Source of the DNA: Cryptomeria japonica
Taxonomy: Eukaryota > Streptophyta > Pinopsida > Cupressales > Cupressaceae
Reading direction: 5' to 3'
Assembly (NCBI RefSeq): GCF_030272615.1
Contig: NC_081405.1
Coordinates: 647,844,920 to 647,908,919 of the forward strand
Length of the DNA stretch: 64,000 nt
The first letter of the stretch is position 1. Each line of letters starts with the position of its first letter. This document shows positions 10,600 to 22,520 of this stretch, piece after piece. Below the pieces are notes generated by a model, which had not been told where the DNA came from, ran no database searches, and saw nothing but the letters and a program-made list of their open reading frames with translations. The position numbers and the translations under genes were made by a program.

Positions 10600-13570
10600 A
10601 TGGCATCAACTTCTAAGACTATAGAGAGGTTAATGATTACTTCTGAGTCTATGGAAGTTGTAGAGGCAGAACAAATTATGTCGTATAATGCATTGTCACA
10701 AGTTCCGATTGGAGTTTTGATCAAAGGTGATTTATCTAGTTATATTGATTGCAAGATAGAAGATTTAGGATCTCTATACATTTTTACACAGTTGAAATCA
10801 CTTTGTGATGAGAACGGAAAGATTGAAACAAAGTATGCTAGGGTTTTCATAATGTCGCTTACTTTCTTGAAGATTTCAAGGATGAGCATATCAGAATCAT
10901 TTTGAGTAGAGCTCATGGAGAGAATATGTATTTAGAGAGAACTCACAAAATAACTAAGGAAGTTATTTAGGCTATAACTGATTATTTCTCAACTGGTGAA
11001 GTACCTATTCTCAAACAAATTTCAAAAGACACAGTATTCTCGTTAACCGGTTCTACTTCTGATAAGCGTGCCTTTTCTATCAACAATATTAGAGACCCTA
11101 TAGTGAAACTAGTAGCAATGGTGATAGGATATCGAGTATTTTACTCTAGTAGACTTAATAGTGTTCCATCTTCAACAATTCATACAGCTCACAGAATGAT
11201 TGTTGATAATGCAATTTATGATCTCGGTGAAGCCATCAAAAGGCAATTATTTCAAAATTTGCTATCTATTAAAAAGGAAAATAGTCAAAAATTCAAGTAT
11301 GGTCAGCTATTAGTCGGGTTATTCTTCTATTTCTATTACTTTCTACTAGGAATTGGAGACATTGAGTGGTCAAAAAACCTACCAGTCTCTGCATAAATCA
11401 TGAACAACATTAAGGCTATAAAGAATACTTTCCCTGCAGCCATGAATAAGTATTTTAATGAATTTGTGAAAAATATGAGCATGAGAATGAGACTACCAGA
11501 AGATGTGGCAAGGCACTTTGCAAAAGACATAGTCTTTACTGTTACCACTGACTTTTTCTTAATGCAAGCAATTGAGCCAAGAGAAGAAGAGATGGAAGAC
11601 ATGAGTTATGAGGTGAACTATGATCTATTGGTTGGTTATGCTAATGCCCTATTAGCATCTCCCAAAGACAAAAAGAAAGCAAAATTGGACATTGTGGTGG
11701 TCCAAGTTGCACTAGCAGAAACCAGTACTACTCTTGTCACTAATGTGAAAGGAAAGAAAAGAAAATTGACTCACCTCTAGTGATAAAGACTACAAGGGTG
11801 ACTCGGAGTGTCCTAACCAAAAAGGAACCAACACCTAAAGTATATATAAAGAAAGAGAATGCACCAAAGAAGACAAATCAAAAACTTATTCTCCAACCAG
11901 AATCTGAAGGTTCAGATACTGAAGAACCTAAGAAGGTGAAGGCTGCCAATAGAGTAGCAAAAACAATTAAGGAAGTACCAAAGGCAACTGTGCCTATTGA
12001 TATAGCATCTTTCAAGCTTGAAACCCATTTTGAAAGAACAATGAAGACACTAGGGAGTAGGTTTGACAATGTCAAAGAGCATTTTGATTCCTTCACTATA
12101 AATGAGAAAGAGCAAGTCATTCAACAGGTAATCATTCATTTGTGTCATTATAGTAGATATCCACATGAATAGGAAAAGGATATCTCAAATTCTTTGTATA
12201 CTATTCTTTTGAACAAATGGGAGGAAGCTATAAATCATTGATGAAATATATGTACAATATTTTTCTAAACTTTTTAAAGATGATATTAGTGTAGTAGTTG
12301 CTCAATACAAATCTTAGTTTACGTTCAAAGCAAGAAGACTGAAGTTACTCAGTGGAAAGAAGGCAACTATTGAAACTAAGACCCATCGAATAACCTGTGA
12401 AATCAAAAGAATGGAAGAACTCATCCAATCCTCTATGAATGAGGATAATGTCGTTGATGTTAATTTACCAGAAATGGATGAAGAAGAGATTGTTCAAGCT
12501 GATGAGGTCTATCCTCTCAAGAAAAAGGATGACTCCATTTTTCATGTGGTTGATGATGTTTAGGACACAATTGATCTATCTGGAGACAACACTGCATTAG
12601 ATATGGAGCCTCCTGCAATTACTAATGTATAGGTTACCTTAGTTGAGCAACCGACAACTCAACTAAAAGTGGACAATCCACCAAAAATAGTACAACTAGA
12701 GAAACCCCAATCTCCACCGGTCATTCAAGTTACTCAAAAGGAGCCTACTGAAATTGTTATCACATAGTCCTTTGAAAAGGAAACAGAGAAGAATACAAAA
12801 AAAGCAATCATTAAGGTTGTATCCTTTGAACTAGTAAAGCAGAAACAACTTGATGAAGATGATGATGATTCTTTAAGTATTTCAAGACCTATTGTTATGA
12901 AAAATCTGAGCGCATCGAAAATGATGAAGGAAAGTGTCATGCAATCTAGAGTGCATAAAAAGAGACTAAAAGAGCAAAGGGTTGAAGCTGAAATAATTTA
13001 GACTGCAGTAGATATTTTATCTGGTCTGCTATCAAAAATATCTATAGCAAATCTAACTACACCCATTAGCAAACTTTGTCAGTTAGTTGCAGATGCATCT
13101 AATCAAATCAAGTCACTAGAAGATGTTGCTCAACTCTATGCTAAAAAGAGTCACAAGAAGAAGTATGGAGAAAAAATGGCAAAGGATATTGATAGTGGAA
13201 AATGGCTCTTTCGCACAACAAATATTTGTTGAGCAGTGCTATTAAAATAGGAAGAAACTATCTTGCTTCCACCTTTAACATTTCTTTCTTTTATTCTAAC
13301 ATTTCAAAAAGACAAATAGAAATAGAGCAAGAGATGGAAAGGATATGCAAGGCAAATGTCCCACTTTAGGACTCTATACTTGCCTTTAGAAAATATGTAG
13401 ATGATTTGCATACCAGGCTAGACATCTATGATAATGAGAAGGCAAAGAGACTCTATTCTCTCAAGGAGCTCAAGAGTCTTCTCACATCACAAGTAGACAT
13501 ATTACAGAGAGCCTACTTAAATGCAGAAGCTATCTTAGCAATTCCTGAAACCTACACACTAGACTGAATG
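10600..13570 (+). pseudogene. ORF2 of copy A: unassigned protein, homologous to ORF2 of copy B
   Basis: Starts MASTSKTIERLM at 10600. The frame shifts near 10850, is broken by stops, and continues through 11103-11396, 11400-11780, 11780-12172 and on to about 13570. The conserved core (about 11030-11400) includes FSLTG, VIGYRVFYSSRLNSVP, KFKYGQLLVGLFFYFYYF and a following AMNKYF. The same ordered motifs occur in copy B (FSLTG, VIGYCFFQSARENSVP, LKFGSLLECMFFYFEKFF, IMDDYFNKF). A Lys/Pro-rich linker (11780-11990) and a charged coiled-coil tail follow. No RT, integrase or protease motif is present. It loosely recalls the domains annotated in plants as putative transposon protein, but I cannot assign it. 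Confidence 0.7.
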
Positions 13571-13752
13571 GAAGAATTCCATTCATAGCTGATGTCTACA
13601 TTCGAGTATACTGAGAACGTGTTGGAATCATGGACAAATGCTTTGTCACAATTGAAGAAGAGCCACAATGTTATTTTCATGAGAATTGCTTATGCCTGAA
13701 CTTTGATTCAAATTTTTTCAGTTTGTATATGCTAAACACTTTGATACAAATT

Positions 13753-13754
<2 letters not shown>

Positions 13755-13786
<32 letters not shown>
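13755..13786. repeat. (AT)n microsatellite
   Basis: A run of about 16 AT units inside the 3' untranslated part of copy A. Confidence 0.95.
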
Positions 13787-13788
<2 letters not shown>

Positions 13789-13960
13789 CTTTTTCAATTT
13801 GGCATTATTGTCAAAGGGGGAGTAGAAATATGTATGCATATTTTTGAAAATTATGTATAATTGTATGCATTAAGGGGGAGCTAAGTATATGTGTAAATTT
13901 GTTGTGTATGCACACTTAGTGGTATTACTATAAAATTTTCTAAGTGTTTCCATCAATGCC

Positions 13961-13972
13961 AAAGGGGGAGAT
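13961..13972 (+). promoter_or_regulatory. Polypurine tract of copy A
   Basis: AAAGGGGGAGAT abuts the right LTR at 13973. The motif CCAAAGGGGGAGA also occurs near 13814 and 13872 in partial form. Confidence 0.85.
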
Positions 13973-15079
13973 TGTTGGCTTGATGATGATTGTAATGTAT
14001 TCATCATATGTTATCATTGATGAAACACTCACACACACACACATGATTATATTGACTATCGGTGTAACTTCAATTATTTACATTGTCAACTGGTATACTT
14101 AGTGGTTAATCTCTAATTAGTACCTTGTGTTAACCAGTATGTGCATAAGAGACAATCTATGATTATACTAAATCAGCATTACTATGAAGATCAAGATGGA
14201 GATCAAGCAGAGATTCAAGGACAATGGTTCATATGTTTTACTCAAACCGGTATTTGATTATTCCAATTGGTATTCAATAATCTTGTGATCAGTTACCACA
14301 TTTCGTGATGAGTTACTAGCATTGACTGCTTGGCGGTAATTTTTGTGATGAGTTATGATCACTTATCTAGATACACTGCACCTAGGAAATTATGTTATGA
14401 TTTTGTAAGGCTGACATGAAATCATAAGGTCTATATATTGACATTGCAATGAACCATTTTGATATAAGTGAAAGTGTTATGTTATGTGCCAAAGGAAAAA
14501 GAGTTAAGTTGTAGAGTATGCAGTAGAGAAGTGTTGAATACATTTAGAAGGATCTGATCAAGCAAGTATTGTGCTACTCAGAACTGATCAAACCATTCTT
14601 GTTGTTTTCTAATAATTACAAAAAAATCAAATCCCCTAGTCGGGTAAGCTCTAACAAGATTCAATGTATAAATCCTTTAATAGGGTGATCCATTAGTTTG
14701 GATTTAGAAATCCTCCACTGAGGTTACTCCTAATAGGGTACTGCCTTTAACAGGGTATAAGCTTCTAATCAAGCTTTGGGATCTATAACTAGATTCACTC
14801 CTAGAAGAACACTTTGTAGACCTTAACCAGTCAGTTATCTATTACTGTAGATAGTTAACTTGTGAGTTCCATCTCACCATGGTTTTTACCTATTTTGGGT
14901 TTTCCACATACAAACACTTGTGATGGATGCTTTACTTTTTGTGGATGTTATATCATTTTGGATTTCATGCATTGTGTTTGAAAGATTTGTTAAGTTCATC
15001 TACTGGTTAGTGTTTTAAGTAGTTTTATTTTTGGTGTCACTGATTCACCCCCCACTGTTAGTGCTTTTAAAGTCCATCA
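13973..15079 (+). repeat. Right LTR of copy A
   Basis: 1107 bp, TGTTGG...CCATCA, preceded by the polypurine tract AAAGGGGGAGAT (13961-13972) and followed by GCCAA, the target duplication. It differs from the left LTR at many positions by eye, so the insertion is not recent. Confidence 0.93.
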
Positions 15080-15301
15080 GCCAATATGTGCCAAAGCTGG
15101 CTCAAAAGAGGAGTAAATAAGGATCCCAGTATCCTTCTCCTTAGCTGAATTCTTCTCTTCAATGGAATTCTCCTCTTTAGTTGAATTCCCTTCTTTCATC
15201 AGACCATCCCACCAATGTACACAACACTTGAAGCACAAAGAAATATGGAATGTAAAATTACCATACAAATTTTGAATTTTACCTTCATCATCTTCCTCCA
15301 T
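15080..15301 (-). pseudogene. Host-like coding region, upstream part with start codon
   Basis: An ATG at 15301 (MEEDDEGKIQNLYG) opens a frame that runs leftward to the target duplication of copy A and ends there only because the LTR supplies TGA. If one duplication copy is removed, the codons continue without shift into 1655 and below. A Lys/Glu repeat (KEEN, EEKNS, KEKD) lies in the middle. The ATG is 20 bases after a primer-site-like sequence, so the frame sits where gag would be in the short-LTR element. Not assigned to a family. Confidence 0.5.
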
Positions 15302-15320
15302 CTTTACTCAATCCAACCGT

Positions 15321-15334
15321 GGCTCTGATACAAA
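15321..15334 (-). promoter_or_regulatory. Primer binding site of the short-LTR element
   Basis: On the minus strand it reads TTTGTATCAGAGCC, one mismatch from the tRNA-iMet primer site. It starts two bases after the LTR end at 15336. Confidence 0.75.
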
Positions 15335-15335
15335 T

Positions 15336-15591
15336 TGTTAGTTATAAACAAGCAAAGAAAAGATTATGGAATGAAACCAAAACAGACATAAGCACATAAC
15401 AATGCATAACATGATAGTTTAATGTGGTTCACCAATAAATGGCTACATCCACTGAAGGAGGGAAATCTTATCTATTAACCATTATCTAGTACATGGCCAT
15501 ACACATCTATTTATACATTAAGTCAAACATGAAACAAAGAGTCTAGGGAAGGCAAATAGTCATGTGACCATTGGGCTTCATATACCCAACA
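15336..15591 (-). repeat. Short LTR (256 bp) of a minus-strand element, 5' copy
   Basis: On the minus strand it begins TGTTGGGTATATG and ends CTAACA, directly followed by the primer site. Its outer edge breaks the LINE sequence at 15592, so it inserted into the LINE. Its partner LTR would be left of the window. A 256-bp LTR is much shorter than the other LTRs here (759-1669 bp). Confidence 0.7.
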
Positions 15592-18500
15592 TATCCAACC
15601 AAGAGGATTGAGAAAAATCACAATTTAGAAGTAATCGATCTACATCCTCTTGGCCCTCACCATACAATGTACAACTAAAAGGTTCTAAAAATATCAATTT
15701 TACCATCCTTGAACTCGTGAGGAGATTTCTTTTTAGTGATAACCATGTGAAATTACCATCTTTAGGGAGAGTCATTTCATTTCAACTAAAAGAAAATGTT
15801 TTGTCTTTTAATGAACATGCCTTGTTTAATTATTGATTTGTAGCCAACTTTGATAGTATATTCACCCAATTTAGATGGATCCCAAATTCATTTATTAGGC
15901 TTATTTGAATAGATAATTATTTTCTTATCAAGGATGCTTTGAAGGTTTTCTCTTTGATCACTTGGAATCGACATGGAGTTAAGATCTTTACATTTAACCA
16001 ACTTTGATGAAACATCATTTGAGTCGAAATAATCACTAACTTTTGAGCCCCAAATAGAAGCCAAAATATTTTTTACTGGAGTGAGTTCTTGCTTATTGTT
16101 TAGAAGCGGATGGAAACACCAAGAATATTCCTAGAAAAGAGCTTGTTTCCCATTATTAACTTGCCAAGAAAGGTATGGGGTTATTATTTCCCTGTAGGCT
16201 AACATGATATTCCACATAGATGACCCTTGTGGAGGATTAGAGATTGTAAATATTCTATTTTCATTGAAAGTATTGAGATACTTAGCCTATATTATTTTTC
16301 ACCATTTTGTATGTGGTTTAGAATACACACGCCACACCATTTTGACATCTAGTGATTAATTATGAGCATCCAACTTGTGATTTTTCACTCCACCTGAAAA
16401 TTTATCATGACAGATATTTTGAAATGATTGAGGGGGATATTCTTCTTATTTTGCATATTTCCCCTCTACAAAAAATGTTGGTTTAACTCCTCTATCTTTT
16501 CTAGAACTAATTTTGGAGCTTGAAGAACAACCATGTAGTAACAGTGAGATGGCAAAGGGTACTGATTTGATCATTTATAATTTTCCTGGTAAGGATAGCC
16601 ATCTACCCTTCCACAAAGAGATTTGATTTTGGATAACCATATCTACTTTCCTCTAGTAAGTTGTTCTATTCAAATCCGTAAAAAAAGGTATACATAGATA
16701 TTAACAAGGAGGCCTTTCCAAAGAGTAGTGTGTCATTTACAAAAAAGGAGTGGTTTGTTGCTAAGAGAGAGCCTAGAGTTGATATACCTTGCCATTTAGT
16801 ATTCTCATGGTCTTAAGTAATAGAATTGCTAAGAGTTTCGACTAAATTTATGAATAGAAAAGGAGAAAGAGGGTGTCCTTAACATACGCCTTGTGAATAA
16901 TTGAGAAACCCTATTGGCAAACCATTTACTAAAATTGAAAACTTAGCTTATGAAAGGCATGAATAAATCCATTTACATCATTTAGGTGTAAATCCAAATT
17001 TCATCAACACTTGCATCAAGAAGTTCCAATCTACCCTATCATCATCATCATGTCTAGTTTGATAATAAAAGCCAAATTGTTTTATCTCAAATGGTAAGCA
17101 ACATCTCATGAAAAACCAAGACACATTCTGGAGTTTCTCTACCTATTACAAAACCTACCTACTCTTTAGATATTATTTCTTTGATGAAAGGTAGAAGTTT
17201 GTTATATATTTCTTTAATAAATATCTTATATATTGTGTTACAAAGAGATATTGGATTGAACTTTAACAATCACTGTGGATTTTGTAACTTTGGAATTACT
17301 TAAATGTGAGTGATATTGAGTTTGTTTAAAATGGTTCCTAATTTTCTCGACTCTTCCAAATCTTTGAGAAATTCCATACATATAAAATCCCTACATTGTT
17401 GAAAGAAGATAGTAATGAAGCCATCTAGACCTGGAGTCTTGTTTGGAGGTAGTAGGAAAGCCACTGACTTGAGTTCCTCTAAGGTGAAAGGATTTAGTAA
17501 ATGTAAATAATCCTCATGAGATGTCAAGGGCTATTATCAAGCAATTATGACCTGTTTTGTTCCACTTGAGGGTCTTGTGATGGTGACTTTCTTAGCAAAT
17601 TTGAGAAGAATTTAATTGCTTCAGTTTGGATATCATATTCATTGCATAGGAGATCCCCATTTTCACTATCTTTGATTGATAAAATTTAATTCATGTGCTT
17701 CTTAATTTGTGTGGAAGCATGAAAAATTTTCATGTTATGATCTTCATCTTTTACCCACAACTCCCTTGATTTTTGTTTGCTTTTTGTTTCTTGTATGAGT
17801 TAGCATCCATTCCATGGTTGATAATATGATTATTAATAGCCTTGAGCTACATGATTCAATTATATAATTATGGTGAAAGATAATTTTAAAATGGTGAACA
17901 TTCAAAATTTTAATCTCATCTTTCACAAACTAAAGTTTTTTGCACAATCGGAACATTCTTAAACCTTGAACAAAAGGGGCTCTCACCCAACAATCTTGGA
18001 GGAGAGACAAATATAAAAGAGTAATTTTTGGATTGAGAGGATTTTTTTGGATTTAAAGACAAATTAATAATTTGGAGAGGAAAAATATTTGATGAATAAT
18101 GAAAAATATCAAGCAACCAATTTGGGGTTACTAAAAACTGTACCAACCTTTTTACAATCTGATTGAAATCCTTGCACTTGTTTTTCCATGTATACCTACC
18201 ATTATTTTAAAAGGAGTAAAAAAACCTCCCACTTTTTTCTCCAAGGATACAATTGCATTTAAGTCTCTAGCTAAAATCACTTTCTTCTCTTAGAGATGAT
18301 CAAGAATTTCTAAAAGAGTATCTAATGTAGAAGATGAACCATAAACATTCATAATCTAGAATAAATGATTGAAGAGTGAAACTCTCAATAGCATCCAATT
18401 CTGATGAAAAACAAGCTCTTCAATGATTACTAATTATGAGTTCCACAATATTACTAGACCACCAAATGCACCTCAAGATGGATAAACACTAAATTTCTAC

Positions 18501-18660
18501 TTCTTCCATTTTTCTAAGAGTTGAGAACCCATGTGTGATGATAACTTTGTTTCTTGCAACAACACAAAATCTACCCCACAGGCATCAACTTAATGATTGA
18601 TGAGGGCCCTTTTGCTAGATGCATTCCTAATATTCCACTATATAGTTTTTATTTATTATG
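15592..18660 (-). mobile_element. L1-type LINE relic (endonuclease, RT, zinc-binding tail)
   Basis: Read on the minus strand from the right. An endonuclease start has WNIRNASSKRAL...DFVLLQETKLS (18650-18530). Endonuclease-like text with WLLDIFHYSS follows (18146-17916), then the RT N-terminal region FTLEELKSVAFLLPPNKTPGLDGF (17527-17300). GHPLSPFLF (about 16870) corresponds to the usual QGDPLSPFLF. The catalytic box reads FVND instead of FADD (about 16740). The tail is a zf-RVT-like domain, CTLYGEGQEDVDRLLLNCDF...W (15775-15578). Many stops and shifts. It would have copied its own RNA by target-primed reverse transcription. The 3' end was cut off by the short-LTR insertion. Confidence 0.88.
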
Positions 18661-18911
18661 AGTAGAGAAGAAATCTCTCCTCATATTAAATACACCCCAA
18701 GTCTTAGAGGGGGTGAGAATTAGTCTTGAACAAAACCTTAACATTTTATCATAATTCAAATTAAAAATCCTTAATCTAATCGACAGTATTTTAAGATAAA
18801 AAAAGAACACCATTGCATTGTAAGAGAACACTAGATTTACATGGAAAACCCAAGAAGGTAAAAAGCATGGTGACAACTATTTTGCAATATATGAACAAGG
18901 TCATAAATTTG

Positions 18912-20793
18912 TGTTAAGGCTCACTATCTAAGGAAGAACACTTCTCTTAGAAAGGACTTGTTGAGGAAGTTCACTACATCGAAGAAAGATACAAAGGACA
19001 TGATGGAGAGATTCACTATGTTAGAACAGGGTACATGAATATTGAATTACAATGTATAAGCCTTCATCACATTTAGCAGTCTCGTTAGAATGTCACTACT
19101 CTTCACTCATTACCTCAAGCAACCTTTGTAAATCTATTTTAAGGTTCACTGCCTAAGGAAGCACATTGCTCCTAGAAAGGACATGCTAAGGAAGTTCCCT
19201 ACCTCTAGGAAAGATAAAAAGGACCTAATGAAGAGATTCACTATCTTAGATCAAGGTAAATAATATTTGAATTACATTGTATAAACCTTCAACACATATC
19301 TTCTAACATTCTCCTTAAAATGTAGCTACTCTTGACTCACTACCTAAAGCAACCATTAAGAAATTTAGCTCCAATACTTTGACCACATGCTTTCATTGCC
19401 TCAACTTTGCATCTTTCATGATCTACATGCATCCACACAATTGAAACTAATTATATTTTCTACATATATCTTCTAAAATATATCAAAACTCCAATTAGGT
19501 CGACAAGAATAGTCGACAAGCAATGACCCCAACAAGTTAAACTCAAATACATTTTGTCGTGAAAACAATCCAATCTAGGAGATAGAGTGGACCTAAAACA
19601 ACTTATTGTATCTTCCAAATGAGTCACAAATAATAAACACACTGGTGCACATCCTCCCAAGTTAGCAACATACAAATCTTCAAAATGAATTTACTCAATG
19701 TGAATCACCACAAGGTATAGTAGGACCCAAATACAACTAATTAGATCTTCAAATCTAGTGCAAACCCCCAAATACATGGCACAAGAGAGAGAATAGACCC
19801 AATCAACTAGATAATCATTGATCACCATGAAAACCAACTCTAGTCAGAAATCAACATCAAAATAATCAACAACTATAATACGAATGACATCTAGAGATGT
19901 TAAATGAACATCCAACTATGTTCCCAAATACTTTTCTCACACGGTCATGTTTAAATAAGCTAACACAACCAAAGTGATACAAAATTCTTCATAACCAGAT
20001 GCCTAAACAACATAGTCATGAGATAACACATTAAAAACCATACTTTCAGTATAGTTCATGACCTTAGATTTGAACTAATACACTACACAATTATTATAAG
20101 CATGTCCAACAAGATATAATAGTAGAAAAAATAATGTAGATAAATGTAGATCATTTTCCAAACCAACCTTCCAACTTAATGCATTTACTAGAGAACATCT
20201 ACAAGAACACAAATGACTTGAAAAGATAGGAGTATATACATGCTAGATCTAGAATTGCAATAGCATATCTTCAAATGCAAATGAATGCAGAGTATTCTCC
20301 CAGACTATCTTCAACACACCTTCTTGTACTTTCACACTTTACCAACCTACAAATACCATAGCAACCTTGAAGTAACATTTTCTTACTAAAGAGAAACAAG
20401 AGAGATGAAATAATAACTTTTGACATTAACAAGATATCGAAACCATATCCATTTCATCATCATGTTGCTAATCCTCATCTTAAATATTATAATTAATAAC
20501 TTAATGCTTCAAATCCTCATCTTAATATGATGCCATTGTGATAACATTTGTGCTGACAACAAACAATGCACGATTCCCAATCATGAACTCCATCATCATC
20601 ATTGTTCTAATGCATCATCACATAATCAACAACATCATACAAGATATAGATATTAACACCATGAGGGTGGACATCTAACCATGGACATCAATGATAACAC
20701 AATAACTACACACTAGACATCAATGACAACAATCTCCAACAATCTTTACAATACTAACCATTGACATCAATGACAACACCATAGTCTTCAACA
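18912..20793 (-). other. Possible 3' LTR of the copia relic, boundaries tentative
   Basis: The right edge is suggested by a minus-strand polypurine-like AACAAAGTGGGAG followed by TGTTGAAGAC at 20793. The left edge is suggested by TGTTAAGG at 18912. No partner LTR is available, so this is only a guess. Apart from the 225-bp tandem repeat at 18916-19373 and several copies of a GACATCAATGACAAC phrase (20690-20780), I see no coding sequence here. Confidence 0.25.
18916..19373. repeat. Tandem direct repeat, two copies of about 225-233 bp
   Basis: Copy 1 begins AAGGCTCACTATCTAAGGAA at 18916. Copy 2 begins AAGGTTCACTGCCTAAGGAA at 19141. They stay alignable through ...CTCACTACC/TTACCTCAAGCAACC to about 19373. 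Diverged, non-coding. Confidence 0.85.
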
Positions 20794-22040
20794 CTCCCAC
20801 TTTGTTATTGATGGAAAAACTCACTAATATAACAACCATCTACACTCTCTCCTTATTGATCATATTTAGTCACTTCAACTTTGACATCAAGGACAAAAGG
20901 AAAAGGGTCTTCATTATTTGTCAACACACTCTTTTAAAATTGTCATGCATGCCCCCCATATAAGCAACACGAAGAAAACTACCTACTCCCACTTTGAGGT
21001 ATCCCACATCAATCTAGGAGAGAATGACATATCATGAATTTATCCCTCTGGATAGATGCACCTTCTTATGCATCTAGTTAGAAGGAGGGTCAATGACCCC
21101 TAAATTATTACAAAGATACCCAAATATATCTTTTGAAAGTGTCTTTGTGAAAATGTCTGCAATTTGATCCTTTGTAGGAACATACTCCAATTTGACTTCT
21201 TTCTTTGCAACTTTCTCTCTCAAAAAGTGATATTTAATAGAAATATGTTTGTTCCTTGAGTGCATCACTAAATTATTTGAAATGTTTCTGGAACTTCTAT
21301 TATCATACATCATAGGAATAGGCTCATCATACACCACCTTGATATCCTTCAAAGTTTTCTTTATTCGCAACACTTGAGTGCAACAAGAACTTGCAACAAT
21401 GTATTAAAACTTTTTCTATTCATAAGGACACTGAGTCCTTCTTCTTACTAAACCAAAAATAAAATCTACCTCATAAGAAAATCACATTACCATTGGTACT
21501 TCTTCAATCATCCATACATCCAATACAATCAAAATCAATATAAGCATTCAAAGAGAAGTCATCCAGATTCATTTTATACCATAAACAATAGTCTGGGTGC
21601 CCTTCAAATATCTAGATATCCTTTTAACAACCTTCACATGAGTTTGTTTAGTATTAGCTTTCAATATCTTGCAACCAAACATACCATATATATAATATCT
21701 AGTCTAGAAGAAGACAAGTATAGCAATCCTCTAATCATAGTCCTAAAAAGGGTTCGATCAACTTGAGGTGACTAATTATCCTTTCTCAAATGATAGCTAG
21801 TAGCCATGGGAGTACTAACTAGTTTAGAATCATCCATACCAAACATTTTTGACATCTCTTTAACATACTTAGCCTCAGAGTTAAAGATGCCATCATCTAG
21901 TAGAGAAATTTTAAGTCCAAGGAAGAAAGAAAACTCACCAATCATAGACATCTCAAATTCTTTCAACATCTCCTCTATAAACATCTGTAAAAAAAGATGC
22001 ATTTTTCCTTTGCCTAAATCATAAAAAATTGATTTGCCTT
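20794..22040 (-). pseudogene. pol: Ty1/copia RT and RNase H relic
   Basis: Minus strand, from the right: RT C-terminal text EFEMSMIGEFSFFLGLKISL and VKEMSKMFGMDDSKLVSTPM (22002-21772), then broken text (RGLLYL, LDIIYMVC). RNase H end follows: LKDIKVVYDEPI, DNRSSRNISNNLVMHSRNKHI, and ADIFTKTLSKDIF...LGVIDP (21373-21074). These correspond closely in order to the nested copia (6480-7368). The 5' part of pol is missing beyond about 22040. Inactive fragment. Confidence 0.88.
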
Positions 22041-22501
22041 TTTACTTGGGTTGTGAGAAAGTACATGGTACCATGGTAATACCTAAGCCTAAATGAATAT
22101 CCGTTAATAAATGATATCCATTAGTAATGTATATCTATTTTAGGAAGCATTTTAAAAAACAAACCAAAAATATAATACATTGTATGTTAATATATAATAT
22201 ACTATAAATATTTTATAATACAATATATAATATGTTATATATCATATTATAATATATGTTATGTTATATTATTATAAACATGTCACTCACATTATTAAAA
22301 ACAACATTTATAGCCAAAAAACAAATATCCATTTAGAATGGATATTTATTTCTTGTGCCACAATGAAAAGAAGAAAATAGACCTGTGAGGATCATTTTTA
22401 CCATTCACTGCATTGTTTTGGAAGAGAATAGTGTCCTGGGTAATGAATATAAAGAATTATCTGATATCCAATTTGGAGAAACAAATATTCTTTCCAATTT
22501 C
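22041..22501. other. AT-rich spacer
   Basis: AT-rich, with runs of TATAATAT near 22180-22280. No gene or repeat structure recognised. It ends at the LINE target duplication. Confidence 0.5.
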
Positions 22502-22520
22502 AACAAGGTATGCTCAAAGT
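22502..22520. repeat. 19-bp target-site duplication, left copy
   Basis: AACAAGGTATGCTCAAAGT, identical to 23938-23956. A duplication of this length is typical of LINE-driven insertion. Confidence 0.9.

Larger units (their letters stand above)
1661..15079 (+). mobile_element. Large pol-less LTR retrotransposon, copy A (two-ORF family), containing a nested copia
   Basis: Two diverged LTRs start TGTTGG and end TCCATCA: 1661-2474 joined to 8513-8787 on the left, and 13973-15079 on the right. The flanking 5-bp target duplication is GCCAC (1656-1660) versus GCCAA (15080-15084), one mismatch. The interior (8788-13972, 5.2 kb) has a decayed tRNA-Met-type primer site, ORF1 with coiled coil and CCHC knuckles, a long ORF2, and a polypurine tract just before the right LTR. 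No protease, integrase or reverse transcriptase can be seen, so the element would have depended on enzymes supplied in trans. It inserted into a minus-strand reading frame and later received a copia element in its own left LTR. Size and organisation match copy B on the minus strand at 43518 onwards. Confidence 0.88.
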
